From NCBI RefSeq assembly GCF_900102885.1, contig NZ_FNGE01000009.1:62001-126000 (forward strand): a stretch of 64,000 nt of DNA, written 5' to 3'. The stretch comes from Paracoccus chinensis. GTDB taxonomy: Bacteria; Pseudomonadota; Alphaproteobacteria; Rhodobacterales; Rhodobacteraceae. The position numbers and the translations under genes are program-made. A model generated the notes under the pieces. It had not been told where the DNA came from. It ran no database searches and saw only the letters and a list, made by a program, of their open reading frames with translations. Within the stretch, counting starts at the first letter, position 1. The number at the start of each line of letters is the position of its first letter. Below are positions 21,328 to 37,825 of this stretch, one piece after another.

Positions 21328-21918
21328 TCAGGTCATCTTGCGCAGGTAGGTCCAGGTCGGCACACGCGCGTCGCGGGCCACCGACCAGCTTTCCGCGTCG
21401 CCAAGGTAGGCAAAACCCGCGTTCGTCAGCACCTTGGCCGAGCCGGGGTTGTCCTGGAACGCTTCGGCGAACAGCGTGCGCGAGTTGTGCGGGTTGGCCT
21501 TGACCAGCGCCTGCACGGCCTCGGTCGCAAAGCCCGTGTTCCAGAAGCCAGAGCCGATCCAGAAGCCCAGTTCCGACTGCTCGGGCTCGATCCGGGTCAG
21601 CGAGACCACGCCCAGCAGTTCTCCAAGCCCCGAGCCGCTGGCGTCGATGGCCCAGACGTCCTCGGTCCGGTTCGCGGCCATGGCGCGCGCCACATACTGC
21701 TCGGCCGCGCCGGGGGGCAGGGGGTGGGGAATGGCCCGTGTTCCCTCGGCCACGCGGCGGTCCGAGGTGTAGTGCCGGATCAGCCCCGCATCCGACGCGC
21801 GCAGGGGTCGCAGCACGAAGCGCCCGGCAGGGATCGGGGCGTCGATGTCGAACTGGGTGGCGCCCCCGGCCCGGAGCGCCTCGGTCTTGTCGTCAGCCAG
21901 AAGATTGGACTGGTCCAT
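21328..21918 (-). CDS. GNAT family N-acetyltransferase (RimJ/RimL type)
   Basis: The 196-residue protein has a RimJ/RimL-like fold: [18 protein letters not shown] at the start, [15 protein letters not shown] for the acetyl-CoA loop, and [13 protein letters not shown] near the end. It is likely to acetylate a protein N-terminus or a small amine; the substrate is unknown. It lies just after rpmA in the same direction, past a hairpin. The start at 21918 gives the conserved N-terminus. Confidence 0.82.
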   Translation of the reverse strand: MDQSNLLADDKTEALRAGGATQFDIDAPIPAGRFVLRPLRASDAGLIRHYTSDRRVAEGTRAIPHPLPPGAAEQYVARAMAANRTEDVWAIDASGSGLGELLGVVSLTRIEPEQSELGFWIGSGFWNTGFATEAVQALVKANPHNSRTLFAEAFQDNPGSAKVLTNAGFAYLGDAESWSVARDARVPTWTYLRKMT

Positions 21919-21969
21919 CAGTGCTTCCCTGTGGCCGCCGCGTTCCCGGGCGGCGGCATTCCGAAACGA

Positions 21970-22000
21970 CAACGGGGACCGGCTGCGCCGATCCCCGTTG
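21970..22000 (-). terminator. Hairpin after rplU-rpmA
   Basis: A 9-bp perfect stem (21970-21978 with 21992-22000) plus an inner GC pair block lies 23 bases past the rpmA stop. The U-run is weak, so it may act as an attenuator before the acetyltransferase gene. Confidence 0.55.
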
Positions 22001-22022
22001 CGATGCTTGTGCGCCGGTCGGC

Positions 22023-22292
22023 TTACTCGGCCGCGGCGGCCGTGGGCTCGATCGAAATAAAGGTTCGGCCTTTCAGACCCTTGCGGAAGGTCACGGTGCC
22101 TTCGGTCAGGGCGAACAGGGTATGGTCGCGGCCCATGCCGACGTTCTGGCCCGGCCACCACTGGGTGCCGCGCTGGCGAACGATGATGTTGCCGGCCAGA
22201 GCCGACTGGCCGCCGAACAGCTTGACGCCAAGGCGGCGACCAGCGGAGTCGCGGCCGTTCCGGGACGAGCCGCCTGCTTTCTTGTGTGCCAT
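22023..22292 (-). CDS. rpmA: 50S ribosomal protein L27
   Basis: This is an 89-residue L27 with the diagnostic [19 protein letters not shown]-terminus, which reaches the peptidyl transferase centre, followed by LGVKLFGG. No N-terminal extension needing proteolytic removal (as in Firmicutes) is present. It is co-transcribed with rplU, 3 bases apart. Confidence 0.98.
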   Translation of the reverse strand: MAHKKAGGSSRNGRDSAGRRLGVKLFGGQSALAGNIIVRQRGTQWWPGQNVGMGRDHTLFALTEGTVTFRKGLKGRTFISIEPTAAAAE

Positions 22293-22295
22293 GGA

Positions 22296-22682
22296 TCAGA
22301 TCTCCTGAGCGGTGGTGGCGGCAGTCCTGCGGCTGACGCGTGCGCCGGTCGCGGGCTTGACGTCCGAAGCGTCGGCGCCGGTTTCCAGCAGCTCGGTCAC
22401 GCGCAGCAGGGTCAGCTGCTGGCGGTGGCCACGGGTGCGCTGCGACGAGTGCTTGCGGCGGCGCTTGTGGAAGGTGATGACCTTGTCGGCCTTGATGGTG
22501 TCGATGACTTCGGCCACCACGCCCGCGCCGCTGACCAGGGGCGCGCCGATGGTCGAGCCGATCATCAGGATTTCGTTGAACTGGACCTTGTCGCCGGCTT
22601 CGGCGGCCAGTTTCTCGACGCGCAGCACGTCACCAGGCTGGACCCGGTACTGCTTGCCGCCCGTCTTCAGGACTGCGAACAT
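22296..22682 (-). CDS. rplU: 50S ribosomal protein L21
   Basis: This is a 128-residue L21. The core (residues 1-102) begins [14 protein letters not shown] and includes [20 protein letters not shown] 25-residue Ala/Thr-rich C-terminal extension is added, common in alphaproteobacteria but longer than the E. coli protein. The start at 22682 is fixed by the conserved N-terminus. Confidence 0.97.
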   Translation of the reverse strand: MFAVLKTGGKQYRVQPGDVLRVEKLAAEAGDKVQFNEILMIGSTIGAPLVSGAGVVAEVIDTIKADKVITFHKRRRKHSSQRTRGHRQQLTLLRVTELLETGADASDVKPATGARVSRRTAATTAQEI

Positions 22683-22882
22683 CGTCTCGTCTCTTTCGTC
22701 TGCCGCGCCCTGTGGCCCCGGTTTCCCGGCGTTCGTCGGACCCTGCGGCCCCAGCCTTCGGACAGCGCACCCTTGCGGGGTGGTGTTAAAATGAACAGCC
22801 GGCCAAGGGCGCAAGCCCGGCCGGTCGCAGGTATATGGCAAATCGGGGCGCCCGAGTCAACGCGGATGCGGCGGAGGCCTCA

Positions 22883-22942
22883 TCTTCTTCGCGCAAATAT
22901 CCGCGGGATCGTCGTATACGGCGATGGGGCGCAAAGCCCCCA
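22883..22942 (-). repeat. Repeated gene-3'-end element, copy 1
   Basis: Directly after the ABC-F gene stop (reading left) come a GGGGGCTTTGCGCCCC hairpin, the block CGTATACGACGATC and an ATATTTGCGC block with an AAGAAG tail. The same three blocks in the same order follow trpE at 44519-44580. It probably ends transcription of the ABC-F gene. Confidence 0.7.
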
Positions 22943-22951
22943 ATCGACGCC

Positions 22952-30482
<7,531 letters not shown>

Positions 30483-30529
30483 GGGTCCTTGGCCTCTGCA
30501 GGCAGAGGGTGCCGCTTGGGTCTGGCTAA

Positions 30530-31372
30530 GAGCATCTGACAAAACCTTCTGATCTGGTTGAGGCAGATGAGGGCGCAGCCGAGGATCACGAAAGCCTCGT
30601 GGATGTCGGCACATCGCTCGTAACGGATGGCGAGGCGGCGAAAGCGGTTGAGCCGTGCCAGCGTTCGCTAGACGACCCAGCGGCGTCGGCCCCGCCTCTC
30701 GCTGCTGTCCATGCCTCGCCGGCAATGCGGGGCTTGATGGCACGCTTCCGGCATTCGATCCAGCGGCGGCGGTGGTCTTAGGCTTTGTCAGCATGAAGCT
30801 TGTCGGTCGCTTGCGGGGACGGCTGCGGCCGTGGCGCACGCTTGGCACGGCGTCGAGGGTCGGCGTCAGCATCTGGCTGTCGTGCCGGTTGGCCGGGCTC
30901 AGCCGCACCCCGAAGGTGCCCTGCCGATCGACCACAAGGTGGCGCTTCGTGCCCGGTTTGGTTTGCGATCCGCCGGGTTCGGGCCTGTTATGCCACCCAC
31001 CCTTTTCGTGGCAACGGCGGCGCTGTCAAGGGAGGTCCGGCTCTAGTCCAGGTGCCCGGCCTTCGACAACTGCTCGAGCAGCACGCGATGGAGCTTGGCC
31101 TAAACGCCCACTGCCTGCCAGCCATGCAGCCTGCGCCAGTAGGTCATGCCTGAGCAGCCAAACTCGCCCGGGCCACATCTCCCGGGGAATGCCGGATCGC
31201 AGAACGAAGATGATGCCGGCTAAGGCCAGAGGTCAGCGCATCAAGGTAGGCAACCCTTGGGCTTCGGCCGCTCCCCTGGCAGGACGGGCGCAATCGCCTC
31301 CCACAGGTCATCGGATACAAGGAGCCTGCTCACGGCCTGTCAACGCATGAGCAGCGGTTTTGTCAGGTGCTC
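30530..31372 (-). mobile_element. Decayed IS5-family insertion sequence (IS427-like)
   Basis: The 843-bp element is bounded by 17-bp inverted repeats, GAGCATCTGACAAAACC at 30530-30546 and its complement at 31356-31372, with one mismatch. Between them, read leftward, are recognisable pieces of an IS5-type DDE transposase in different frames. The flanks show no clear target duplication, as expected for an old insertion. It lies 47 bases after recG. Confidence 0.8.
30546..31333 (-). pseudogene. Broken IS5-family transposase
   Basis: Reading leftward from a GTG at 31333, the product starts LVSDDLWEAIAPVLPGERPKPKG, a typical IS5/IS427 opening, then meets an in-frame stop after about 30 codons. 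Later fragments in other frames include WSRTSLDSAAV-like and VDRQGTFGVRLSPANRHDSQML pieces around the catalytic region and a terminal AFVILGCALICLNQIRRF. Several frameshifts are therefore present and no active transposase can be made. Confidence 0.8.
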
Positions 31373-31373
31373 C

Positions 31374-32006
31374 AAGAACCTACATGGCGAGATGCAACCG
31401 GGACTCAGCTAACTGTGCCGGCGAGCAGCAGGCAAAGGCAGCTTTCCGCGTCTTGTGGCCATGCGCTTTCGGCCCGACCCGTCTGGGACAAGGTGAGCTT
31501 GCCCAACAGGCCTCGCGCGAGGTAGTTCCAGCAATCCACTCATGGTTGGGCACCATTGCTTAGCGGGGCAAAGGCAACGCCGCGTGAGGCTGTTCAGACG
31601 GAAACGGACAAGCGCGTCCGTTTCCGTCTGAACAGGACCGATCTGGGGCTTGAGCAGCATTGCGACCAAGGCAGCAGGTGCCAATGCCTTTGTCAGGCCA
31701 CGAGAAGTTGGTCGCCCTCGCCAGGGCTGCATGAGCTCGCCAGTCGCCTGCGAAGGAATGCAGCCTCGTGACAAGCCAAAGGAGAGCGCCGCGTGATCCT
31801 TGCCGCCGTCCGGCTTGGTGAATGCGGGCTGTAAACCGGTCCTTCGGCTGCCCCGAGCCCGGGCATGCACGTGCAGCACCGTCCTTCCTGCCCGAGGAAG
31901 GCCGAGGGCACCTGACAATCTGATCAGAGAGGCACATGCCGAAAGGCGCAGCGGACTGCCTTCCGTGGCCGTGAGGTGAAGGAGAGCAAGCAACAAGCCC
32001 ACTGAT
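31374..32006. other. Gene-free stretch with a long perfect inverted repeat
   Basis: I find no credible coding frame in these 633 bases. Composition is less GC-rich than the flanking core genes. The only clear structure is the inverted repeat at 31590-31635. The stretch lies between the dead IS and the SOS-controlled peptide gene, and may be remains of older insertions. Confidence 0.5.
31590..31635. repeat. Perfect 20-bp inverted repeat
   Basis: The arm CTGTTCAGACGGAAACGGAC (31590-31609) is repeated in exact complement at 31616-31635, with a 6-base spacer aagcgc. There is no T-tract on either side, so it is not a standard terminator. The shape is what two abutting insertion-sequence ends would leave, but no transposase is attached. 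Confidence 0.85.
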
Positions 32007-32021
32007 GTTCACTAAAAGTTC
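32007..32021 (+). promoter_or_regulatory. Predicted LexA (SOS) box before the 34-residue peptide gene
   Basis: GTTC-ACTAAAA-GTTC is a perfect match to the alphaproteobacterial LexA operator GTTC-N7-GTTC, the same pattern found in front of lexA in this window. It ends 55 bases before the peptide start. A TTTACA -35-like hexamer follows directly at 32022. Confidence 0.7.
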
Positions 32022-32076
32022 TTTACAGACTCGCTCCAAAATGAGAACAAAGCGTTAACATCAATGGAGGCTTCCT

Positions 32077-32181
32077 ATGAAACGCATGTTTGATCTGCCT
32101 GATGTTCTTGCCGACATGATCGGGGCAGCAGCCATTTCGGTCGCAATTATCGCCGTGTTGTGGCTACCCGCTCTGGCCTGA
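32077..32181 (+). CDS. 34-residue single-pass membrane peptide, predicted SOS-inducible
   Basis: The peptide begins MKRMFDLPDVLADMIG and ends in one hydrophobic helix (AAAISVAIIAVLWLPALA). TGGAGG lies 7 bases before the ATG, a strong ribosome site. The LexA box at 32007-32021 predicts induction by DNA damage. In size, topology and control it resembles SidA of Caulobacter, a short inner-membrane SOS peptide that blocks division, but the sequences are not obviously related. It converges with lexA across a 537-base gap. Being short, it could be chance, but ribosome site, operator and helix together argue for a gene. Confidence 0.6.
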   Translation: MKRMFDLPDVLADMIGAAAISVAIIAVLWLPALA

Positions 32182-32718
32182 TTGCTCCCGGGGTCGTCCT
32201 TCAGAACACCGCTTTTGATACGGTTCTGTGCCTTTATGAATCGGGTAGGGGAGCAATGCAGGGGCATCAAGGCGCACAGGGAAGCGCACTGCGAACATCT
32301 GAAAAGGTAGAACTTGCCGAACTGGAACAGTGAGTCCTAAAGGTGAGATCTGTTCAATCCATGAAGCGTGGCAGCGCCAAGCAGGGACTGTTCGTTAGAT
32401 GGAGCACTCGGCAGCTTTCCAGGCATGCGAGCGAAAGATGCCGTCACGCCGGTAGGAAAGGCTTGGGCGAAGGACGACTGCGCCCTTTGCCATGATGTGC
32501 ACGTAGGTGCAGCTTGCAGCACGTCAGTCTGCCAGCAGATGCAGGGGTAGTCGGATGAGCACTTGGACAAGGCAAGAGCCCGTGGTTCACGCACTTGGGC
32601 ACTATGCTGTCAGATCGGCATGCGGCTCGCAGCAGTGAGCCGGACCCTTGTTCTTCTGACAAGGATGCTTGCCACCTGTCGCCCCGCTGACGGGTAGTCA
32701 GATCAACGGCAAAGGGCC
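32182..32718. other. Gene-free stretch, 537 bases
   Basis: No reading frame here has a ribosome site or a plausible protein. A 9-bp inverted repeat (attgctccc near 32181 with its complement near 32247) is the only structure seen. It lies between the convergent peptide gene and lexA. Confidence 0.45.
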
Positions 32719-33429
32719 TTAGTAGCTGCGGATCAGCCCGACCAGACGCCCCTGGATGCGAACCTTGTCCTCAGGCAGGACGCGCGTCTCGTAAGCCGAG
32801 TTCGCGGCCTCAAGCGCGATCATGCCGCCCCGGCGGCGGTAGCGCTTCAGCGTCGCTTCGGCCCCCTCGACCAGCGCCACGATGATGTCGCCGTTCTCGG
32901 CCGTGTCTTGTTCGCGGATCACCACCACGTCGCCGTCGTTGATCCCCGCCTCGATCATCGAGTCGCCCTTGACCTCGAGCGCATAGTGATGCTCGCGCCC
33001 CGACAGCATCGAGCCGGGCACCCCGATGTGGTGCGACACTTCGGAGATCGCCTCGATCGGCACGCCCGCAGCGATGCGACCCATCACCGGAAGCTCGACC
33101 GCCGGGCTGTCCACGATCGGCATCGCGCCACGCGGACGCGGTGCGGGCAGGGGACGGTCGTTCGAGATCACCCGAGGCCTGAAGGCCCCTTCCTCGCCCT
33201 CGCCCCGCATCAACGCGTCGGGCAGGCGCAGGATTTCCAGGGCACGCGCGCGATGGGGCAGGCGGCGGATGAAGCCGCGTTCCTCGAGGGCCGTCACCAG
33301 CCGGTGAATTCCCGACTTCGAGCGCAGGTCCAGCGCCATCTTCATCTCGTCGAAGGACGGCGGAACGCCATCTCGGGCCATGCGGGCCTGGATGAATTCC
33401 AGCAACTGGATCTGCTTCTTGGTCAGCAC
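32719..33429 (-). CDS. lexA: SOS repressor LexA
   Basis: This is a 236-residue LexA. The N-terminal winged helix starts [17 protein letters not shown]. The self-cleavage bond is A121-G122. The catalytic dyad is S157 (KGDSMIEAG) and K195 (ATLKRYRR). On DNA damage RecA filaments trigger cleavage and free the SOS genes. Three GTTC half-sites, giving two overlapping operators, lie 31-56 bases upstream, so the gene is autoregulated. Unlike E. coli LexA, the linker (75-105) is long and Pro/Arg-rich, as is usual in alphaproteobacteria. Confidence 0.97.
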   Translation of the reverse strand: MLTKKQIQLLEFIQARMARDGVPPSFDEMKMALDLRSKSGIHRLVTALEERGFIRRLPHRARALEILRLPDALMRGEGEEGAFRPRVISNDRPLPAPRPRGAMPIVDSPAVELPVMGRIAAGVPIEAISEVSHHIGVPGSMLSGREHHYALEVKGDSMIEAGINDGDVVVIREQDTAENGDIIVALVEGAEATLKRYRRRGGMIALEAANSAYETRVLPEDKVRIQGRLVGLIRSY

Positions 33430-33459
33430 GGCGTGTCGTCCCCTCGAATGACGGGCCTA

Positions 33460-33485
33460 GTTCATTGATTGTTCTAGACACGTTC
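33460..33485 (-). promoter_or_regulatory. Double LexA operator upstream of lexA
   Basis: Three GTTC half-sites spaced by seven bases each (33460-33463, 33471-33474, 33482-33485) make two overlapping GTTC-N7-GTTC boxes. They allow cooperative or graded autorepression of lexA. Confidence 0.85.
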
Positions 33486-33528
33486 ACCTTTCAGGTCAAC
33501 GACTAACCTGATTCGGGTGAAGATTCGG

Positions 33529-34716
33529 TTAACGGCTCAGGGGAATGTAGCATACTCGGCTGCCGATCTCGCGCGCGGGATCGCCCGCGGGGCGGACCAG
33601 CAGGGCGTCGGCCTCGGCCATCAGCTTCAGCCGGGCGGAGTCCTGGTCCTCGAAAGGCTCGACCACCGTTCCACGCTCGTCCTCGCCTAGCCGCGCGCGC
33701 AGGTAATGCTGCCGGTCGCCTTCGGGCGGAAGGCTGCGGCCCAGAATGCCGTGCCCCAGGGGCGCCGCCGCCTCGGCCTGTCCCTGCATCCGCCGGATCA
33801 GCGGCTGCATGAACAGCACCGCCGTCACGATGGCCGAGACAGGATTGCCGGGCAGTCCCAGTATGGCCGAGTCCCCGAGCCGCCCCGCCATCAGCGGCTT
33901 GCCCGGACGCATGGCGATGCGGTGGAAGGCGCGATCCATCCCCAGCCCTGCGGCGACACGGCCGATCAGGTCGTGGTCGCCGACCGAGGCTCCGCCGATC
34001 GTCACGACCAGATCCGCGCCCCGGGCTTCGTCAAAGGCGGCGCGCAGGCTTTCCTCGCTGTCGCGAGCGAGCGGCAGGATATGCGCTTCGGCCCCCGCGG
34101 CGCGCGCCAAGGCTGCCACGGCGATGTCGTTCGAGCTGATGATCTGGCCGGGCCCCGGAACCTCGCCCGGACGCACCAGTTCGTCCCCGCCTGCCAGCAC
34201 GGCCACGCGCGGCGCCCGTGCCACGGTCACGCGCGGCACGTTCATCGCCGCCAGCAACGCGAGATCGACGGCCGAGAGCTTGCGCCCGGCCGGCACCGCC
34301 TCGCCTTCGGCGAAGTCGTTGCCGCGAGGCCGGATGTGGGTGCGCCCGACCTTTCCTGTCACCGTGACGCTGTTGCCGTCGCGGGCGGTGTCCTCCTGCA
34401 TCACGACGCGGTCGGCGCCTGCGGGCACCGGGGCGCCGGTGAAGATGCGCAGCGCCTCGCCCGGGCCGAGGGTTCCCGGCCAGGGGCGGCCCGCAGCAGC
34501 TTCTCCCACGATGCGCAGGGGTCCGGGCAGGTCCGCACTGCGAAGCGCATAGCCGTCCATCGCCGCCGCGTCGAAGGGCGGCTGCGTGAGCGTGGACAGC
34601 GCGTCCCGCATCAGAACCCGGCCCAGCGCATCATGGATGTCCACGTCCTCGGCGCGGGGTGGGTGCGCGAGGCCGAGGACCATCTGCAGCGCCTGATCGA
34701 CGGACAGAAGGCTCAT
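33529..34716 (-). CDS. moeA: Molybdopterin molybdenumtransferase
   Basis: MoeA inserts molybdate into adenylylated molybdopterin to finish the molybdenum cofactor. The 395-residue protein has the usual segments: [11 protein letters not shown] near residue 50, [20 protein letters not shown], then [11 protein letters not shown] and LPGNPVSA. It overlaps moaC by 4 bases (ATGA). This frame continues upstream inside moaC without meaning. Confidence 0.95.
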   Translation of the reverse strand: MSLLSVDQALQMVLGLAHPPRAEDVDIHDALGRVLMRDALSTLTQPPFDAAAMDGYALRSADLPGPLRIVGEAAAGRPWPGTLGPGEALRIFTGAPVPAGADRVVMQEDTARDGNSVTVTGKVGRTHIRPRGNDFAEGEAVPAGRKLSAVDLALLAAMNVPRVTVARAPRVAVLAGGDELVRPGEVPGPGQIISSNDIAVAALARAAGAEAHILPLARDSEESLRAAFDEARGADLVVTIGGASVGDHDLIGRVAAGLGMDRAFHRIAMRPGKPLMAGRLGDSAILGLPGNPVSAIVTAVLFMQPLIRRMQGQAEAAAPLGHGILGRSLPPEGDRQHYLRARLGEDERGTVVEPFEDQDSARLKLMAEADALLVRPAGDPAREIGSRVCYIPLSR

Positions 34717-35186
34717 GGCGCGGCCTCGAAGGTGCCGGACTTGCCGCCGGTCTTCTTCAGCAGGCGCACGCCTTCGATCCGCATGTCCTTCTGCGCGGCC
34801 TTGAGCATGTCGTAGACGGTCAGCGCGGCGACTGTGGCGGCTGTCAGCGCCTCCATCTCGACGCCCGTCCGGCCGGTGGTGCGGGCGGTTGCCGTGATGC
34901 GGATGCCGGGCAGGGCCGGATCGACCACCAGGTCCAGCGCCACCTTGTCCAGCGGCAGAGGGTGGCAGAGCGGGATCAGGTCCGCCGTCCGCTTGGCCCC
35001 CATGATTCCGGCCAACCGCGCCACGCCCAGCGCGTCGCCCTTGGCCGCGCCACCCTGGGCCAGCGCCAGCGTCTCGGGGGACATGAGCACCAGTGCCTCG
35101 GCCACGGCTTCGCGCGCGGTGGGCTCCTTGCCGGACACATCCACCATATGCGCCTGACCGGCGGCGTCGAAATGGGTCAGCGTCAT
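34713..35186 (-). CDS. moaC: Cyclic pyranopterin monophosphate synthase
   Basis: MoaC completes the first stage of molybdenum cofactor synthesis together with MoaA. The 157-residue protein shows [17 protein letters not shown], the active-site IPLCHPLPL and the VEMEALTAA block. It overlaps trpC and moeA by 4 bases each, so the three genes are coupled. moaA is not in the window. Confidence 0.96.
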   Translation of the reverse strand: MTLTHFDAAGQAHMVDVSGKEPTAREAVAEALVLMSPETLALAQGGAAKGDALGVARLAGIMGAKRTADLIPLCHPLPLDKVALDLVVDPALPGIRITATARTTGRTGVEMEALTAATVAALTVYDMLKAAQKDMRIEGVRLLKKTGGKSGTFEAAP

Positions 35187-35971
35187 ACGGCCCCCAGGAT
35201 CTGACGGGTGGCGGCGGTGACATCCGCCTGCCGCATCAGGCTTTCGCCGATCAGGAAGCGGCGCACGCCTGCCTTCATCATCCGGCCGAGGTCGTCGGCG
35301 GTGAACAGCCCGCTTTCGCAGACAACGTCCCGGCCCGCCGGAATGCGCGGTGCGAGCTTCAGCGTCGTCTCAAGATCGACGTCGAAGGTCTTGAGGTTGC
35401 GGTTGTTGATCCCGATCAGCGGCGATTTCAGACGCAGGGCGCGGTCGAGTTCATCCGCGTCATGCACCTCGAGCAGCGCGTCCATGCCCCAGTGGAGCGC
35501 CGCGTCCTCAAGCTCGGCGGCTAGAGTGTCGTCCACCGAGGCCATGATGATCAGGATGCAGTCGGCCCCCCAGGCGCGGGCCTCGGCGACCTGATAGGGG
35601 TCGTGCAGGAAGTCCTTGCGCAGCACCGGCAACTCGCAGGCCTCGCGCGCCGCCATCAGGAACTCGGGCGCGCCTTGGAAGGAGGGCGCATCGGTCAGCA
35701 CCGACAGGCAGGCCGCGCCGCCCTGTTGATAGGCGCGGGCCAGCGCAGGCGGGTCGAAGTCGGGCCGGATCAGGCCCTTCGAAGGGCTGGCCTTCTTGAT
35801 CTCGGCGATCAGTGCGGGACCGGTGGCGGCTTTGTCGGTCAGGGCGCGGGCGAAGCCCCGGACGGGCGGGGCGCTGCGCGCCGTGGTCTCGACGTCCGAA
35901 AGGGGACGGGCGGCCTTGGCGGCGGCGATTTCCTCGAGCTTGTAGCTCTTGATGCGTTCCAGAATGTCCAT
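35183..35971 (-). CDS. trpC: Indole-3-glycerol phosphate synthase
   Basis: TrpC closes the indole ring in tryptophan synthesis. The 262-residue TIM barrel has the conserved [34 protein letters not shown] and CESGL motifs. It is a stand-alone TrpC, not fused to TrpF. It belongs to the leftward trpG-trpD-ung-trpC-moaC-moeA set and is separated from ung by 123 bases that contain a degenerate copy of the 3'-end element. Confidence 0.97.
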   Translation of the reverse strand: MDILERIKSYKLEEIAAAKAARPLSDVETTARSAPPVRGFARALTDKAATGPALIAEIKKASPSKGLIRPDFDPPALARAYQQGGAACLSVLTDAPSFQGAPEFLMAAREACELPVLRKDFLHDPYQVAEARAWGADCILIIMASVDDTLAAELEDAALHWGMDALLEVHDADELDRALRLKSPLIGINNRNLKTFDVDLETTLKLAPRIPAGRDVVCESGLFTADDLGRMMKAGVRRFLIGESLMRQADVTAATRQILGAV

Positions 35972-36036
35972 GCGGGCAGTTAGCCCCTGACAGGCCGTGG
36001 AGGCAACGGGCCAACCTCAAGGCCCGGGCGAATGGA

Positions 36037-36094
36037 CGTTCTCTTTGCTTGATTATCTGCGGTGGTGCGAGGGCGCGAGACCCCACGCTGCGGC
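36037..36094 (-). repeat. Degenerate copy of the gene-3'-end element after ung
   Basis: Just past the ung stop (reading left) a GTGGGG...CCCTCGCACC hairpin is followed by GATAATCAAGCAAAGAGAAC, which resembles the ATATTTGCGCAAAGAAGAAC block seen after trpE. The match is partial, so this may be convergence rather than common descent. Confidence 0.35.
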
Positions 36095-36748
36095 TCAGGC
36101 CGTTTCGCCTGACCAGTCGATCGGGGGCTCGCCCCGTTCCTCCAGCCAGCCATTCACCCGGCTGAAGGGGCGCGAGCCGAAGAACCCCCGCTTGGCCGAA
36201 AGGGGCGAGGGATGGGCGCTTTGCACCACAAGGTCCTCGGGCCGGGGCAGTCCTTCGGCGACCTTCGCCGCATGGGCGCCCCAGAGGACGAAGGCCAGCG
36301 GGTGGTGGCGCTGCGCTTCGGCGATGGCTTGGCGGGCCAGCCGCTCCCACCCCCAACGGGCGTGCGCGCCGGCCTGGCCGGGCTCGACCGACAGCGCGGT
36401 GTTCAGCAGCAGTACGCCCTGCCGCGCCCAGGGGGTCAGGTCGCCAGAAGAGGGGCGCGCGCCGGTGTCGGCCTGGAGTTCCTTGAAGATGTTGGCCAGG
36501 GATCGCGGCAGCGGCACGCTGGGGTTGACCGAGAAGGCGAGTCCGTTGGCATGGCCCGGCGTCGGATAGGGGTCCTGGCCCAGGATCACGACGCGCACCT
36601 CGGGCGGTGCCAGCGCTTCGAGCGCGGCGAAGACCCGCTGAGGCCCGGGCAGCCAGTCGCGGTCCCGCAGGCGGTCGCGGATGGCGGGCCAGGCTTCGGC
36701 GAAGAAGGGCAGACGCGCCCAGGCTTGCGGAGGGACCGGGTCCGTCAC
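36095..36748 (-). CDS. ung: Uracil-DNA glycosylase, family 1
   Basis: Ung removes uracil from DNA. The 217-residue protein has the water-activating motif GQDPYPTPGHANGLAFS (D59) and the DNA-intercalation motif HPSPLSAKRGFF (H179). No LexA box is seen in front of it. Its place between trpD and trpC breaks the usual trpGDC run. Confidence 0.96.
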   Translation of the reverse strand: MTDPVPPQAWARLPFFAEAWPAIRDRLRDRDWLPGPQRVFAALEALAPPEVRVVILGQDPYPTPGHANGLAFSVNPSVPLPRSLANIFKELQADTGARPSSGDLTPWARQGVLLLNTALSVEPGQAGAHARWGWERLARQAIAEAQRHHPLAFVLWGAHAAKVAEGLPRPEDLVVQSAHPSPLSAKRGFFGSRPFSRVNGWLEERGEPPIDWSGETA

Positions 36749-36796
36749 GGCCGGAGCCTCCGCCGGGGAGAGTTGGGGACAGAAGAGGACATGCGC

Positions 36797-37825
36797 TTAC
36801 GCCGGAGGTGCGCCGGTGATGGCGGCCAGGCGCGCCAAGCGTTCCCTGGCCTTGCCCGAGTCGATCGACTCGCGCGCGATCTCGACACCCTCGCGCAGGT
36901 CGGCGGCGCGGCCCGCCACCACCAGAGCGCCCGCCGCGTTCAGCAGGACGGCGTCGCGATAGGCCCCCGCCGCTCCGTCCAGCAGCGCGCGCAGGGCGGC
37001 GGCGTTCTGGGCAGGCTCGCCGCCCACGATCTCGTCGAAGGGGTGGACCGGCAGGCCCGCGTCCTCGGGCGAGACCTCGAACTCGGTCACCTCGCCGTCC
37101 TTCAGCTGCGCCACGCGGCTGGGCTCGGCGATGGACAACTCGTCCGTGCCGTCGCCGCCGTGGACCAGCCAGGCCGAGGTGGACCCGAGTTCCCGCAGCG
37201 TTTCCGCCATGGGACGCAGCCAGTCGGCGGAATAGGCGCCGGTCAGTTGTGCCCTGACGCCTGCCGGGTTCGTCATCGGTCCCAGCAGGTTGAAGATCGT
37301 GCGCGTCCCCAGTTCATGCCGGGCCGGGCCGACGTGGCGCATCGCCGGGTGGTAGGTCGGCGCCATCATGAAGCAGATGCCGCAGTCGTCCAGCGAGCGC
37401 TGCGCCAGCGCCGGTCCGCCCATCACGTCCAGCCCCAGATGCGTCAGCGCGTCGGCCGAGCCCGATTTCGACGACAGGTTGCGGTTGCCGTGCTTGGCGA
37501 CCGGCACGCCCGCGCCTGCCACCACGAAGGCCGTCGCGGTCGAGATGTTCAGCGTGCCCTTGCCGTCGCCCCCGGTGCCGACGATGTCGATGGCCCCGTC
37601 CGGCGCGGTGATGCGGTTCATGCGGGCGCGCATGGCGCGGACGGCGGCGGCGATCTCGTCCACCGTCTCGCCGCGCACGCGCATCGCCATCAAGAGCCCG
37701 CCGATCTGCGCGGGCGTGGCCTTGCCATCAAACAGCGCGCCAAAGGCGGCCTCGGCCTCCTCGCCGGTGAGGGGGCGGGCGGCGGCCACGCCGATCAGCG
37801 GGCGGATGTCGGTGGCCGCGCTCAT
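36797..37825 (-). CDS. trpD: Anthranilate phosphoribosyltransferase
   Basis: TrpD joins anthranilate to PRPP. The 342-residue protein has the PRPP loop [29 protein letters not shown] and the acidic metal site in the DGTDELS segment. It overlaps trpG by 4 bases (ATGA), so the two are co-translated. Confidence 0.97.
   Translation of the reverse strand: MSAATDIRPLIGVAAARPLTGEEAEAAFGALFDGKATPAQIGGLLMAMRVRGETVDEIAAAVRAMRARMNRITAPDGAIDIVGTGGDGKGTLNISTATAFVVAGAGVPVAKHGNRNLSSKSGSADALTHLGLDVMGGPALAQRSLDDCGICFMMAPTYHPAMRHVGPARHELGTRTIFNLLGPMTNPAGVRAQLTGAYSADWLRPMAETLRELGSTSAWLVHGGDGTDELSIAEPSRVAQLKDGEVTEFEVSPEDAGLPVHPFDEIVGGEPAQNAAALRALLDGAAGAYRDAVLLNAAGALVVAGRAADLREGVEIARESIDSGKARERLARLAAITGAPPA

Noticed and set aside
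31556-31771. Short plus-strand frame over the 20-bp inverted repeat
   Set aside because: It has no ribosome site, and its text is dictated by the repeat arms.
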